From Micromonospora sp. BL4 (GTDB lineage Bacteria; Actinomycetota; Actinomycetes; Mycobacteriales; Micromonosporaceae), in contig NZ_RCVJ01000136.1 of the NCBI RefSeq assembly GCF_003667505.1, positions 45,574 through 109,573 of the forward strand: a stretch of 64,000 nucleotides of DNA. Direction: 5' to 3'. The position numbers and the translations under genes were made by a program. Each line of letters begins with the position of its first letter. The stretch's first letter is position 1. Shown here one piece after another: positions 41,953-50,590 of the stretch. The notes below the pieces were generated by a model. It was given only the letters and a program-made list of their open reading frames with translations, was not told the origin of the DNA and ran no database searches.

Positions 41953-42390
41953 ATGGAACAACGGATCAGCCTGGTCACCCTCGGCGTCACCGACGTGGCA
42001 CGCGCAAGAGCCTTCTACGAACAGCTCGGCTGGCGCGGCCAGGAGGTCGAGGAGACGGTCTTCTTCCAGGCCGGCGGCCTGGCGGTGGTGCTGTGGGGCC
42101 GGGACAAGCTGACCGACGACGCGGGCGTCGACGATCGGGGCACCGACGGCTTCGGCGGCGTGGCCTTGGCGCAGAACGTCCGCTCGCAGGCGGAGGTCGA
42201 CGAGGTGATCGGCACGGCGGTGGCCGCCGGCGCCAAGGTGACCAAGCCGGCCCGCGAGACGTTCTACGGCGGCTACGCCGGCTACTTCACCGACCCGGAC
42301 GGTCACGTGTGGGAGATCGCCTGGAACCCGGGCTTCCCCCTCGCCGAGGACGGCACGATCACCGTCCCCGACTTCGGCAGCACGGACTGA
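41953..42390 (+). CDS. VOC family protein
   Basis: 145 aa from ATG 41953. Two beta-alpha-beta-beta-beta modules are visible: ISLVTLGVTDVARARAFYEQ (first) and AAGAKVTKPARETFYGGYAG followed by YFTDPDGHVWEIAWNPGF (second). The E of VWEIAWNP is the usual second metal ligand position. Members include glyoxalases, dioxygenases and antibiotic-binding proteins, so the reaction is open. It lies 14 nt after the truncated VOC gene and probably shares its transcript. Confidence 0.85.
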   Translation: MEQRISLVTLGVTDVARARAFYEQLGWRGQEVEETVFFQAGGLAVVLWGRDKLTDDAGVDDRGTDGFGGVALAQNVRSQAEVDEVIGTAVAAGAKVTKPARETFYGGYAGYFTDPDGHVWEIAWNPGFPLAEDGTITVPDFGSTD

Positions 42391-42405
42391 GCCGGGCTGA
42401 ACTCG

Positions 42406-43665
42406 TCAGGGTTCGGTCGGTGGGCAGAGCAGCCGGTCCAGCAGCGGCAGTTGCAGGGGATCCAGGCAGAGCGTGAGCAGGGCGGCTCCTTCCGGCGACG
42501 GTGTTGGACTGGGCGAGGCCGGCGCGGTCGGTGTGGGCGACGCGGTGGGCAGGACCGGGCGGCCCACCGGGGGTGGGTCCGTGGTCGGAGCCGGACCGGG
42601 CGTCGGCGCCGTGCTGGCGGGCGGGACCGGAGCGCTCGGCAGGCCCTCGGCGGTCGGCGGGTTCACAGCGGTGGACGGTGCCGGCGCGATCGGGACCGCC
42701 GGCCGGCCGGGCGCTTCGGCGTTCGGTGGGGCGTACGGGGCGTCGGCGGTGGTTCGGGCCTGCAGCGTACGGCCGACCGACCCGGTTCTCCCCCGCTCCG
42801 GCGCCACCGGGCCGACGGGAATGGCCGGGACGAGGGCGTCGATGGCCGTCGGAGCGTCCACGGTGGTGACCGTGGTGGCCTCTGCCCGCTGCACGGTGCC
42901 TGCCTGCTCGGTCCCGAGTGCGCCGGGGCCCAGTGTCCCGAACACCACCGTCGCGACGGCGGCGACGGCGACCACCCGGCGGTCGGGGCGTAGGGCCGTC
43001 AGCGGAGCCGCTTCCGGATCGACGGGTGACGGCGGCAGAGGCCGTGTGCCCTGGTGGGCGTCCAGCAGGGCGTCGACCTGCGCGGTGACGCTGGCGCGCT
43101 CCCCGGCAAAAGCAGCGACCGCGAGGCTGAGGTAGAAGCGAAAGTTCACCGCAGCGCCGGCGGGGACACGTAGCCCGCTCAGTCGACTGTGGTCGTGCAG
43201 CAGGGTGAGGGGAACGTCGGGGTGGTGGGCGGGGGCGGCCAGGTCCGCGTACCGCCATTCGCGTCGGCGCTCGCGCCCGGCGAAGGCCAGTCGGTGGTTG
43301 GTCACGACGGCCACGCCGGTGTCGACGACCCGCAGGCCGGTCGGCAGGGCGCCGGCGGGTGTCTCGGCGAAGGTGACGGGCCCCGGCGTGGGCAGGCCGG
43401 CGACGTGCCGCGCCTCGGCCTCGACCAGCTCGGCGACGGGGAGTACGCGGAAGACCAGCTCGTCGTCGGCGAGGTCCACCGGCAGGCCGGTGCGGGGCTG
43501 CGTACACCCGAGGAAGCCGGCGGCTTCGATGCGGAGCCGGGCAAGGTGGTCGTTGCGGCGCAGCCAGGCGGCGGTGGCGTCGCGGTACGCGCGCTGCCGC
43601 CGGTCGTTCTCGCGCTCGGCCCAGGCGATCCGCCAGGGGGCACATGCCAGTGAGGTCACGGTCAC
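42406..43665 (-). CDS. One-TM protein with long Pro/Ala-rich tail, paralogue of 45215-46363
   Basis: 419 aa. The cytoplasmic-looking N-terminal half carries TGLRVVDTGVAVVTNHRLAF and REWRYADLAAPAHHPDVPLT, then LRVPAGAAVNFRFYLSLAVA. A single hydrophobic helix (RRVVAVAAVATVVFGTLG, about residue 255) is followed by a Pro/Ala/Thr-rich, probably extracytoplasmic tail ending in LCLDPLQLPLLDRLLC. The first half matches the 45215 protein segment by segment. The VVTNHRL pattern resembles PH-like or short-C-terminal membrane-sensing domains, but I cannot name a family. Start GTG 43665 lacks a clear ribosome site. Confidence 0.7.
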   Translation of the reverse strand: MTVTSLACAPWRIAWAERENDRRQRAYRDATAAWLRRNDHLARLRIEAAGFLGCTQPRTGLPVDLADDELVFRVLPVAELVEAEARHVAGLPTPGPVTFAETPAGALPTGLRVVDTGVAVVTNHRLAFAGRERRREWRYADLAAPAHHPDVPLTLLHDHSRLSGLRVPAGAAVNFRFYLSLAVAAFAGERASVTAQVDALLDAHQGTRPLPPSPVDPEAAPLTALRPDRRVVAVAAVATVVFGTLGPGALGTEQAGTVQRAEATTVTTVDAPTAIDALVPAIPVGPVAPERGRTGSVGRTLQARTTADAPYAPPNAEAPGRPAVPIAPAPSTAVNPPTAEGLPSAPVPPASTAPTPGPAPTTDPPPVGRPVLPTASPTPTAPASPSPTPSPEGAALLTLCLDPLQLPLLDRLLCPPTEP

Positions 43666-43750
43666 ACGCGGTACAACCGCTCATGTACGGGACAGGCAAC
43701 GCCGACGGGATCGATGCTTCCCTTTGTTCCCGAAAGGAGAGAATTGACAG

Positions 43751-44539
43751 TTACCGGTCCGTCGTCCCCGCCGGCAGCAGAGCGAAGTGCACGGTCCGGC
43801 CGGTCCTGCGCCGTCCGAGGCGGTGCATCAGGGGTACGAGCACCCCGTGCAGCAGCGGGTACTTGCGGCGCAGCGTGCGGGCGGCGGCGTCGTACTCCGG
43901 GCCGGTCAGCCGGCGGGCCGTGGCCTGGACCGTCGGGCCGGTCGGCACGCCGCGGGCGGTCGAGGCCGCCACGGCGACCGTCGGGTTGTTGCCGATCCGC
44001 CGGGTCTTCCAGGCCCGTTCGAAGCTGCGCACGTACGCCCGGTCGCCGGCCACGGCGATGCTCACCGGCGTCGCGACCGGGCGGCCGTCGCGGCGGTACG
44101 TGGTCAGCAGGACCGTCTTCTGGCGCCCGAACGGGGTCAGCTCCGGCACGTTGGACGGCGAAACCGTGCCGAGCACCCAGCCCCGCTCCTGCCACCGGTA
44201 CGCGAACACCACCCCGGCCACCACCACGGCGCCGGCGATCGCGAGGGTCTGCCCGGTGGTGCCGCCGAGGTTGCGGTCGGCGACGTGCACCACCGTGTGG
44301 GCCGTCCCGCCGACGGCGTAGCCGGCCAGCGCCACGGTGAGCGCGTCGGCCCAGATGGTGGCGAGCAGCAGGGTCACGCCGATGCCGAGTTGGAAGGCAC
44401 CGACGTCGTGCACGAAGTGCCGGTGTGGCGGGAAGTCGGCCCAGGCGCTGAACGAGGCCGGCGCGAGCAGCGCCCACACGCCGACGACCGCGCTGGCCAG
44501 GCCGAGCAGGGCGGCGGCGGATCGCACGATTGTTCTCAT
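43751..44539 (-). CDS. Membrane-anchored PPOX-type oxidoreductase domain protein
   Basis: 262 aa. ATG 44539 has AGGAC upstream. Four hydrophobic helices fill residues 1-130 (LLGLASAVVGVWALLAPASF and others), like DoxX-type small membrane proteins. Residues about 140-262 form a split-barrel PPOX domain: PFGRQKTVLLTTYRRDGRPV, ATPVSIAVAGDRAYVRSFER, KTRRIGNNPTVAVAA. PPOX relatives use F420 or FMN. Fusion of a membrane part with a PPOX domain is seen in actinobacteria. It lies between the two paralogous one-TM genes. Confidence 0.82.
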   Translation of the reverse strand: MRTIVRSAAALLGLASAVVGVWALLAPASFSAWADFPPHRHFVHDVGAFQLGIGVTLLLATIWADALTVALAGYAVGGTAHTVVHVADRNLGGTTGQTLAIAGAVVVAGVVFAYRWQERGWVLGTVSPSNVPELTPFGRQKTVLLTTYRRDGRPVATPVSIAVAGDRAYVRSFERAWKTRRIGNNPTVAVAASTARGVPTGPTVQATARRLTGPEYDAAARTLRRKYPLLHGVLVPLMHRLGRRRTGRTVHFALLPAGTTDR

Positions 44540-44584
44540 GCAGTCCTGACGAGACGGCCGACCCCGGCGTGACATGCGGTGGAG

Positions 44585-44605
44585 CCGGGCCGACGAACGG
44601 CCCGG
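44585..44605 (-). terminator. Short GC hairpin
   Basis: CCGGGCCG, 5-nt loop, CGGCCCGG, 23 bp beyond the stop of the 44628-45158 gene. Probable terminator for that minus-strand gene. Confidence 0.5.
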
Positions 44606-44627
44606 CCCGGTTCGCGCCAGTGCCAGG

Positions 44628-45158
44628 TCAGTTACCAAGTGGGCCGGGCATCGGACCTCGGGCCGGAAACCGCGACGGCGCGCGCGGCGGGTACGCCTCG
44701 CAATGCTCGGCCCACTGCTCGGCGGCGACGGCGAGGGCGTCCGCGGAGACGGTGAGGATGAGCGGATAGATCGCGGTGGGCGGCCGGCGCATCCACGGCG
44801 GCAGCGACTCGGCGGAGAACTCCACGGTCAGTTCCAGCCGGCGACGGCGGATCACCCGGGTTCGCAGGGCGAGGTTGGGTTCGGTGAAGCGGACGAGCGC
44901 CGGTGGCGGGCTCGGCCCGACGGCCGCCGTCGCCTGCCCGCGCAGCCAGCCGCCCAGGGCGCGGGCTTCCTCGACCATCAGGCTCGGGTAGTGGTGCGAC
45001 CAGGTCTGGCCGTCCGCGGTGCGGGCGTCCACCTCGATGAGCAGCCAGTCGCGCCAACCGGGCACGGCCCGGTCGGGGTCGTCGGGCGGATCGATGCCGG
45101 GCTGGTAGCCGACCGGGCGGATTCGCACCCGGGCGCCGTCGTCGGACCGGATCTCCAC
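44628..45158 (-). CDS. Hypothetical protein, possibly WapI-immunity-like
   Basis: 176 aa from GTG 45158; the ribosome site is unclear. Recognisable stretches are WRDWLLIEVDARTADGQTWS, MVEEARALGGWLRGQA and VRFTEPNLALRTRV. The order (a W-L-hydrophobic strand, an acidic E-x-R-x-L helix, then a FTEPNL strand) recalls WapI-family immunity proteins. The similarity is by eye and weak. No TM segment. No toxin gene is seen beside it, so immunity function is doubtful. Confidence 0.55.
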   Translation of the reverse strand: MEIRSDDGARVRIRPVGYQPGIDPPDDPDRAVPGWRDWLLIEVDARTADGQTWSHHYPSLMVEEARALGGWLRGQATAAVGPSPPPALVRFTEPNLALRTRVIRRRRLELTVEFSAESLPPWMRRPPTAIYPLILTVSADALAVAAEQWAEHCEAYPPRAPSRFPARGPMPGPLGN

Positions 45159-45214
45159 CCCGTTGATTCTGGCCGACCGGGAACGACGGAAGGCCTCAAA
45201 CAGGTATTAAACGG

Positions 45215-46363
45215 TCACCTTGTCACAGTTCGCCGCACGCCTCGATGCTCGGCGCAGGCGTTCGACCGACCGCCGGTCAGGCTGACCGAACCGTCCCGGC
45301 ACTGCACCAGGTAGCCCCGGCCGGCCCAGAACTGCGGCACGCAGTCGAACCAGTCACACACCTCCGCGGCCGGCCGGCGGATGCGGGCGCCGCCGCAGAA
45401 GTCGTACCCGAGCGAATTGGCCGGCGCTCCGCAGCGCGGCTCGCGCGTCGGAGTGGGTGACGGGCGCGGCGACTTCGCCGGCTTCGACGATGCGCGGGGC
45501 GCTGGCGGTGAGGCCGCCGGGCGGACCAGCGCGGGCACCACGCTGGGGGTGGGCGCGGGGGTGGCCGCGACCGCGACCTCGGCGCCACCGGTCGGGTCGG
45601 ACGGGTCCGACTCGATCAGCGCCGCCGGCACCAGCAGCGCGACGGCCGCGGCCACGGCGACGGTCCGCCGCCCGCCGGGCACCAGCGCGGAGAGCCGGGC
45701 CTGCGCGGGCGTCGCCACGGCCGGCCGGAACGGCTTGAGCTGGGCGTGCTCGGCGATCAGCTCGTCGAGCTGGGCGAGAACCGCGGGTCGCTGCTCGATC
45801 GCGTCGGCGAAGGCCAGGGTGAGCTTGAACCGGAAGTCCGCCGCCGCGTCGGTGGGCAGCATCAGCCCGGAGGTACGCCGCCGGTCCAGCACCTGGATCA
45901 GGGTGACCGGCGCCGCCGGGTCGTGGGCCAGGCCGGTCATCCTGCCGTACGCCCAGTCGCGCCGACCGCGACCGCCGAGCAGCACCAGCCGGCGGCTGGT
46001 GATCACCGCCATGCCGGCGTCGGTGACCCGGACTCCGTCCGGGCGGCGCGGGCGCAGCGAACCGGGCGGTGGGGCGACCGTGAGATCCGGCGCGGGCAGC
46101 ACCGTGGTGTGCCGCACCTCGACCAGTTGCGCCGCCGGCAGCGCCCAGAGCACCACCTCGTCGCCGGCCAACTCCAGCGGTAGGCCGGCGACGGCCGCCG
46201 CGGAGCCCTGAAAGTCGGCGGCCAGGGCGCGCAGCCGCTGCAACTCGTCGTCGCGTCGCCGCCACGCCGCCTCGGCGCCTCGGAACGTGCTGACCCGCCG
46301 AACGTTCTGCCGGTGCGCCCACCGGTACCGCCATGTGGAACCCGTCGAATCAGTCTTTGCCAC
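45215..46363 (-). CDS. One-TM protein with Cys-rich extracytoplasmic tail, paralogue of 42406-43665
   Basis: 382 aa. I chose GTG 46363 because AAGGAG lies 5 nt before it; earlier in-frame codons run into the promoter region. The N-terminal half has DGVRVTDAGMAVITSRRLVL, RDWAYGRMTGLAHDPAAPVT and GLMLPTDAAADFRFKLTLAF, lining up with the 42406 protein. A TM helix (RRTVAVAAAVALLVPAALI) is followed by a Pro/Ser linker and a tail with six Cys, for example RCGAPANSLGYDFCGGARIR and CDWFDCVPQFWAGRGYLVQC. That tail is Cys-rich like small secreted actinobacterial domains. Possibly a sensor or envelope protein; function unknown. Confidence 0.72.
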   Translation of the reverse strand: MAKTDSTGSTWRYRWAHRQNVRRVSTFRGAEAAWRRRDDELQRLRALAADFQGSAAAVAGLPLELAGDEVVLWALPAAQLVEVRHTTVLPAPDLTVAPPPGSLRPRRPDGVRVTDAGMAVITSRRLVLLGGRGRRDWAYGRMTGLAHDPAAPVTLIQVLDRRRTSGLMLPTDAAADFRFKLTLAFADAIEQRPAVLAQLDELIAEHAQLKPFRPAVATPAQARLSALVPGGRRTVAVAAAVALLVPAALIESDPSDPTGGAEVAVAATPAPTPSVVPALVRPAASPPAPRASSKPAKSPRPSPTPTREPRCGAPANSLGYDFCGGARIRRPAAEVCDWFDCVPQFWAGRGYLVQCRDGSVSLTGGRSNACAEHRGVRRTVTR

Positions 46364-46598
46364 GCCGACTCCTTCGCCGCGCAGGCCACCAACCGGGGTG
46401 TCACTCGTGTTAACAGCGGTGGCGCGCCACCCAGAAACGCCAGAACGGGGCGAAGTAACCGATCGGTGGATCAAACCGAACGATAGGGCGATACTGCTGT
46501 CGAGTTTCACCTTTCCGCGTGCCCTGCGGGGGCGGTCGCTGTCTCGGTAACGTCAGCCGCAGGGGTGGCGACGCCGCGGCACCGCCGTATCGGAGGGG

Positions 46599-48158
46599 GT
46601 GACGATCGTGCCGCAGGGCACCCGGTTCGGGGTGGTGGTCGGCGTCGACATCGGCACCACCAGCACCAAGACCGTCGCGTACGACACCGGCGGCCGGCAG
46701 CTCGCCACCCAGTCGGTCGGCTACCCGCTCGACGGTCCGCAGCCCGGGTACGCCGAGCAGGACCCGCAGCTCATCCTCGACGCGGTGCTGGAGTCGATCC
46801 GCGCGGTGGTGGCCGAGTTGACCGAGCCGGTGGACGCGCTGTCGTTCGGCTCCGCCATGCACAGCCTGATCGGGCTCGACGCCGCCGGCAGCCCGCTGAC
46901 CCCATCGGTGACCTGGGCCGACGCGCGAGCCACCCGGCAGGCCGAACGCCTGCGGGCGGTGCCGTCGGGTCTGGCCCTGCATCGGCGGACCGGGACGCCG
47001 ATGCACCCGATGTCGCCGCTGCCCAAGCTGCTCTGGTTCGCCGAGCAGGAGCCGAAACTCTTCGAACGGGTCGCCCACTGGGTCGGCATCAAGGACTGGG
47101 TGCTGCTGCGGCTCTGCGACGCGCTGGTCACCGACCACTCCGTCGCCTCGGCCACCGGCCTGATGGACATCCACCGGCTGGAGTGGGACAGCGAGGCGCT
47201 GACCATCGCCGGCATCACCGAGGAGCAGCTGCCCCAACTGGTCTCCACCACCACCGTGCTGCCCGGGATCACCCCGCAGGCCGCGGCGGCGACCGGCCTG
47301 CCGCAGCGCACCCCGGTGGTGGTCGGCGCCGGCGACGGGCCGCTGGCCAACCTGGGCCTCGGCGCGGTGCAGCCCGGCATGGTGGCCTGCACGATCGGCA
47401 CCAGCGGCGCCATGCGGGTGATGGTCGAACGGCCCGGGGTGGACCCGCTCGGCGGGGTGTTCTGCTACGCGCTGACCGAGGACCGCTGGGTGGTCGGTGG
47501 CGCGATCAACAACGGCGGCATCGTGCTCCGCTGGGCCGGTGAGGCGCTCGCCCCGGACCTGGGCGAGCGCTCCGAGGAGGAGCTGGTGGCGCTGGCCGCC
47601 CGGGCGCCGGTCGGCTCGGGCGGGCTCATCATGCTGCCGTACCTGCACAGCGAGCGAGCGCCGCACTGGAGCGCGCTGCCGCGCGGCGCGTACGTGGGGC
47701 TGACCCACTCGCACCGCCGCGAACACCTGATTCGGGCCGCGCTGGAGGGGGTCTGTCAGCAGCTCGCGCTGGTGCTCAACTCCGTGCGTGCGGCCGGCAA
47801 CGAGGTCCGCGAGATCCGGGCCGGCGGTGGCTTCGCACGCAGCGGCCTGTGGCGGCAGATGCTCGCCGACGTGCTGGGCCTGCCGGTGAGCTTCCCGGCC
47901 GGGCCGGAGGGGTCGGGCTTCGGCGCGGCCCTGCTCGGCATGCAGGCGTTGGGGATGATCCCCAGCATCGACGTGGCCACCGACCTGGCGCGCATCGAGG
48001 AGACCGTCCGCCCCGACGCGGCCGCCGCCGCCACGTACGCGTCGCTGCTGCCGCTCTTCGCCGAGCTGTACGACGCCCTGGCGCCCACGTTCTTCTCCAT
48101 GCGTCGGCTGGCACCGAGCCTGCCCACGGAGCACTTCCCCGCGTCACCGCCGACCTGA
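46599..48158 (+). CDS. FGGY-family carbohydrate kinase, probably gluconate kinase type
   Basis: 519 aa from GTG 46599 with GGAGG upstream. The N-terminal phosphate-binding loop VGVDIGTTSTKTVAYD, the middle signature SFGSAMHSLIGLD, PKLLWFAEQEP and the second ATP-site motif GDGPLANLGLG with IGTSGAMR are typical of FGGY kinases of the gluconokinase/xylulokinase group. The C-terminal lobe has IRAGGGFARSGLWRQMLADV. It phosphorylates a sugar or sugar acid in the cytoplasm. No linked transporter or dehydrogenase gene helps fix the substrate. Confidence 0.88.
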   Translation: MTIVPQGTRFGVVVGVDIGTTSTKTVAYDTGGRQLATQSVGYPLDGPQPGYAEQDPQLILDAVLESIRAVVAELTEPVDALSFGSAMHSLIGLDAAGSPLTPSVTWADARATRQAERLRAVPSGLALHRRTGTPMHPMSPLPKLLWFAEQEPKLFERVAHWVGIKDWVLLRLCDALVTDHSVASATGLMDIHRLEWDSEALTIAGITEEQLPQLVSTTTVLPGITPQAAAATGLPQRTPVVVGAGDGPLANLGLGAVQPGMVACTIGTSGAMRVMVERPGVDPLGGVFCYALTEDRWVVGGAINNGGIVLRWAGEALAPDLGERSEEELVALAARAPVGSGGLIMLPYLHSERAPHWSALPRGAYVGLTHSHRREHLIRAALEGVCQQLALVLNSVRAAGNEVREIRAGGGFARSGLWRQMLADVLGLPVSFPAGPEGSGFGAALLGMQALGMIPSIDVATDLARIEETVRPDAAAAATYASLLPLFAELYDALAPTFFSMRRLAPSLPTEHFPASPPT

Positions 48159-48189
48159 CGCCCTGCGGCCGGCCCGTCCCGGGGCTGGT

Positions 48190-48255
48190 GTGTCTGATGA
48201 CCTGATACCTCAGAGTCATATTTATACCTCTGAGGTATCGCGCTCATCAGGACAC
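48190..48255. repeat. Long palindromic element, copy 1
   Basis: Core stem GATACCTCAGAG / CTCTGAGGTATC (12 bp, perfect; arms 48204-48215 and 48228-48239) encloses TCATATTTATAC. An outer pair, CTGATGA (48194-48200) and TCATCAG (48244-48250), lengthens the hairpin, with GTGTC and GACAC flanking. The AGTCATATTTAT centre is shared with the element at 63433. It lies in the spacer after the FGGY kinase gene, so it may also end its transcript. Confidence 0.65.
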
Positions 48256-48323
48256 GGCCGCCCGGACGGGTGACGGCAATCTCGACGGGCCCCGCCGCCT
48301 CTCCCGCTCCATATCGTGCAAAC

Positions 48324-49679
48324 GTGAGAAAAAGCGACAAGAAACGCTCATCTTCCCAGTCGGGCGCATTCAGCCGCGTACCCCTGAAGTGGCTGACGGC
48401 GGCGGTCGCGCTGGCCGTGGTCGCGACGACCGGGCCGGCCACCGCGGACGGACCCGGCCCGGCGCCCGCGCCGGAGCCCACACACCAGGCCGAACCGGGG
48501 TACGGGGCCGAGCAGAGCGACGAGCCCGGTGTGGAGCCGACGCCGGAGCGGGCGCCGACCAGCGAGGTGTCCTGGCTGTCGTTCCCCGGCGGGGTGTTCG
48601 CGGTGGACTCGCTCGGGCACACCGTGCGGTACCGGGCCTGCGACGGCGACACCGGCCGGGTCGCCGACCCGGACATGCGCGTCGCCGCCGGGGTGGCCAG
48701 CGGCGAGGTCACCGTCGAGGGGCGCAGCTACCGGTACCGGGTGCCGCTCGTCGGGCGGAGCCAGGGCGCGCTGGCGGTGACCCGGCGCCACCACCCGCCG
48801 ACCGAGCTGACCGGCGTGGTGGTCACCAGCCCGCAGCCGCCCACCGATCCGGTCGCGGGAGCCGCACTGTTCCCGCTCAGCGGGCAGCTCGCCCGTGTGG
48901 TCGCCGACGCGAGCCTCAACCCGTCCGGCGTCACCGTCCGGGACCTGTCCGGCCGGTACGGCGATCAGCAGATCGCGGTCAACGGCGCGCTCCGCCCCAA
49001 GGCGGCCAGCGTGATCAAGCTGTGGATCCTGGTCGAGTTGCTCCGTCGGGTCGACTGTGGACAGGTCTCCCTCGACGACCGTGTGCTGGTCACCCCGGCC
49101 GACGTGGTCGGCGGCACCGGTCAGTTGCAGTTCGAGACGTTCCCGCAGGTGGTCACGCTGCACCGGCTCGCCCAGTACCTGATCAAGTACAGCGACAACA
49201 TCGCCGCGAACGTGCTCATCACCTACCTGGGCGGGTTCGCCCCGGTCAACGCGCTGATCGACTCCATGAACCAGCGGTCCACCATCCTGGCCCGTCGGAT
49301 GCTCGACAGCGCGGCCGCCCAGCGCGGCGAGGAGAACTACACCAGCCCCGACGACGTGGTGTCGTTGCTCGGCGCGGTCTGGGACGGCGAGATCCTCAGC
49401 CCCGCCTCCCGCGACCTGATGATCGGATTCATGCGGGAACAGACGCTCAACACCAAGATCCCGGCCGCGCTGCCGCCCGGAGTGCCGGTCGCGCACAAGA
49501 CGGGCGACCTTCCGGACGCCTCGCACGACGTCGGCTACTACCTGATCCCCGGCTCGGAGACCGCCGTCGCGTTCCTCACCGCCGGGCCGATGGAGACGGG
49601 CGACGAGACGGTCCGCCGGATGGCCCGCACCGTCTACGACTTCCTGGTCACCCCCACCGAGGGGGCGTACGAGGAGTGA
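48324..49679 (+). CDS. Exported class-A-beta-lactamase-like serine hydrolase
   Basis: 451 aa. After a basic start, a hydrophobic helix (LKWLTAAVALAVVATTG) and a Pro-rich linker lead to an exported catalytic domain. Motifs are SxxK in KAASVIKLW (about residue 236), SDN in IKYSDNIAANVL (about 292) and KTG in AHKTGDLPDASHDVGYY (about 393). These match class A beta-lactamase and related DD-peptidase folds, but the omega-loop Glu-x-x-Leu-Asn pattern is not evident. Resistance activity is therefore not implied; a cell-wall role is as likely. Start could be GTG 48324 or GTG 48270; neither has a good ribosome site. Confidence 0.82.
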   Translation: MRKSDKKRSSSQSGAFSRVPLKWLTAAVALAVVATTGPATADGPGPAPAPEPTHQAEPGYGAEQSDEPGVEPTPERAPTSEVSWLSFPGGVFAVDSLGHTVRYRACDGDTGRVADPDMRVAAGVASGEVTVEGRSYRYRVPLVGRSQGALAVTRRHHPPTELTGVVVTSPQPPTDPVAGAALFPLSGQLARVVADASLNPSGVTVRDLSGRYGDQQIAVNGALRPKAASVIKLWILVELLRRVDCGQVSLDDRVLVTPADVVGGTGQLQFETFPQVVTLHRLAQYLIKYSDNIAANVLITYLGGFAPVNALIDSMNQRSTILARRMLDSAAAQRGEENYTSPDDVVSLLGAVWDGEILSPASRDLMIGFMREQTLNTKIPAALPPGVPVAHKTGDLPDASHDVGYYLIPGSETAVAFLTAGPMETGDETVRRMARTVYDFLVTPTEGAYEE

Positions 49680-49685
49680 GCCGGC

Positions 49686-50471
49686 TCAGGCGCCGGGGAT
49701 GTTCGCCGGCGGATCCTCGCCGACCAGGTCGGCCGCCGGCGGCTCGGCCGTCACCGGCAGCCCGAAGTCCGAGTACGTCAGGTCCAGTCGCGCGGTCTGC
49801 GACTGCTCGCTGGCCAGCTCGATCCGGTAGCGGACCAGCCGCCCCTGCTCGTCGACGGTGGCGGTGAACGGCACCGCCGCGGCCCGGTCGCCCAGCACCC
49901 CCGCGACCCCGCTGCCCAGCACCGCGCCGCTCTCGCGCAGGTCCAACGTGCCGGCGTACTCCCGGACGCCGGTCTGCCGGACCTCGGCCGGCGCGGTCAA
50001 CGTGGCGGCCAGCCGGGTGTTGTCCAGGCCCTGCTTGGCAGGGGGCGCGCCCGGTGCGCCGACGTGCCACCACGTGCGGCCGTCCCAGACCGGGATCCGG
50101 CGGTCCGGCGCGGTGATCCGCACGTACACGTCCGGCCCGGTGGTCAGCCGCTCGATCTTCACCTCGCCGGTGGGCACCTTGAGCGAGGTGGTCTCCAGGC
50201 CGCGGCGTGCCTTCGGGTCCCAGAGCACCACCGTGCCGTCCCCGCCCGCCTCCCCGCCGGCGCCCAGGGTCAGCTTGTAGGTCTGCTGGTCGATCTTCGC
50301 CGCGGCGGCGACCAGCACGCTGACCGGGTCGGTCGCCGCCGGGGCGGGCGACGCGCCGGCCCCCGGGCGACCCGCTTCGGGCTCGTCGCCCCCGGCGACC
50401 AGGGCCCAGACCCCGGCGGCGATCGCCACGGCCAGGACGGCGCCCGCGGCGACCAACTTCGGCTTGTTCAC
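49686..50471 (-). CDS. LppX/LprAFG-like exported protein
   Basis: 261 aa. GTG 50471 is preferred because GGGGGAG lies 6 nt before it; ATG 50477 is too close to that site. A hydrophobic N-terminal helix (LVAAGAVLAVAIAAGVWALV) is followed by a Gly/Pro linker without a lipobox Cys. The body has LVAAAAKIDQQTYKLTLGAG, VYVRITAPDRRIPVWDGRTW and a late DLTYSDFGLPVTAEPPAADL, the pattern of LppX/LolA-type lipid-carrier folds in actinobacteria. It probably sits outside the membrane and binds a lipid or ligand. Confidence 0.7.
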   Translation of the reverse strand: MNKPKLVAAGAVLAVAIAAGVWALVAGGDEPEAGRPGAGASPAPAATDPVSVLVAAAAKIDQQTYKLTLGAGGEAGGDGTVVLWDPKARRGLETTSLKVPTGEVKIERLTTGPDVYVRITAPDRRIPVWDGRTWWHVGAPGAPPAKQGLDNTRLAATLTAPAEVRQTGVREYAGTLDLRESGAVLGSGVAGVLGDRAAAVPFTATVDEQGRLVRYRIELASEQSQTARLDLTYSDFGLPVTAEPPAADLVGEDPPANIPGA

Positions 50472-50526
50472 GGTCATCTCCCCCGAGCGGCGCGCCCGCC
50501 GGCCGGTGGCCGATCGACGCTGACCG

Positions 50527-50561
50527 CGGTGCGGTCCGGCCAGACTAGCCGGACCGCACCG
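50527..50561 (-). terminator. Strong hairpin downstream of the TipAL-like gene
   Basis: Perfect 14-bp stem CGGTGCGGTCCGGC / GCCGGACCGCACCG with a 7-nt loop, 30 bp beyond the stop of the minus-strand MerR-family gene and upstream of the LppX-like gene start. Confidence 0.75.
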
Positions 50562-50590
50562 AGCCCTGTCCCCGTCGCCCTCCCGCTCGA

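Noticed and set aside
48324..49679. Annotating a resistance beta-lactamase
   Set aside because: SxxK, SDN and KTG are present, but the omega-loop signature is not clear and the linker architecture fits a cell-wall enzyme equally well.
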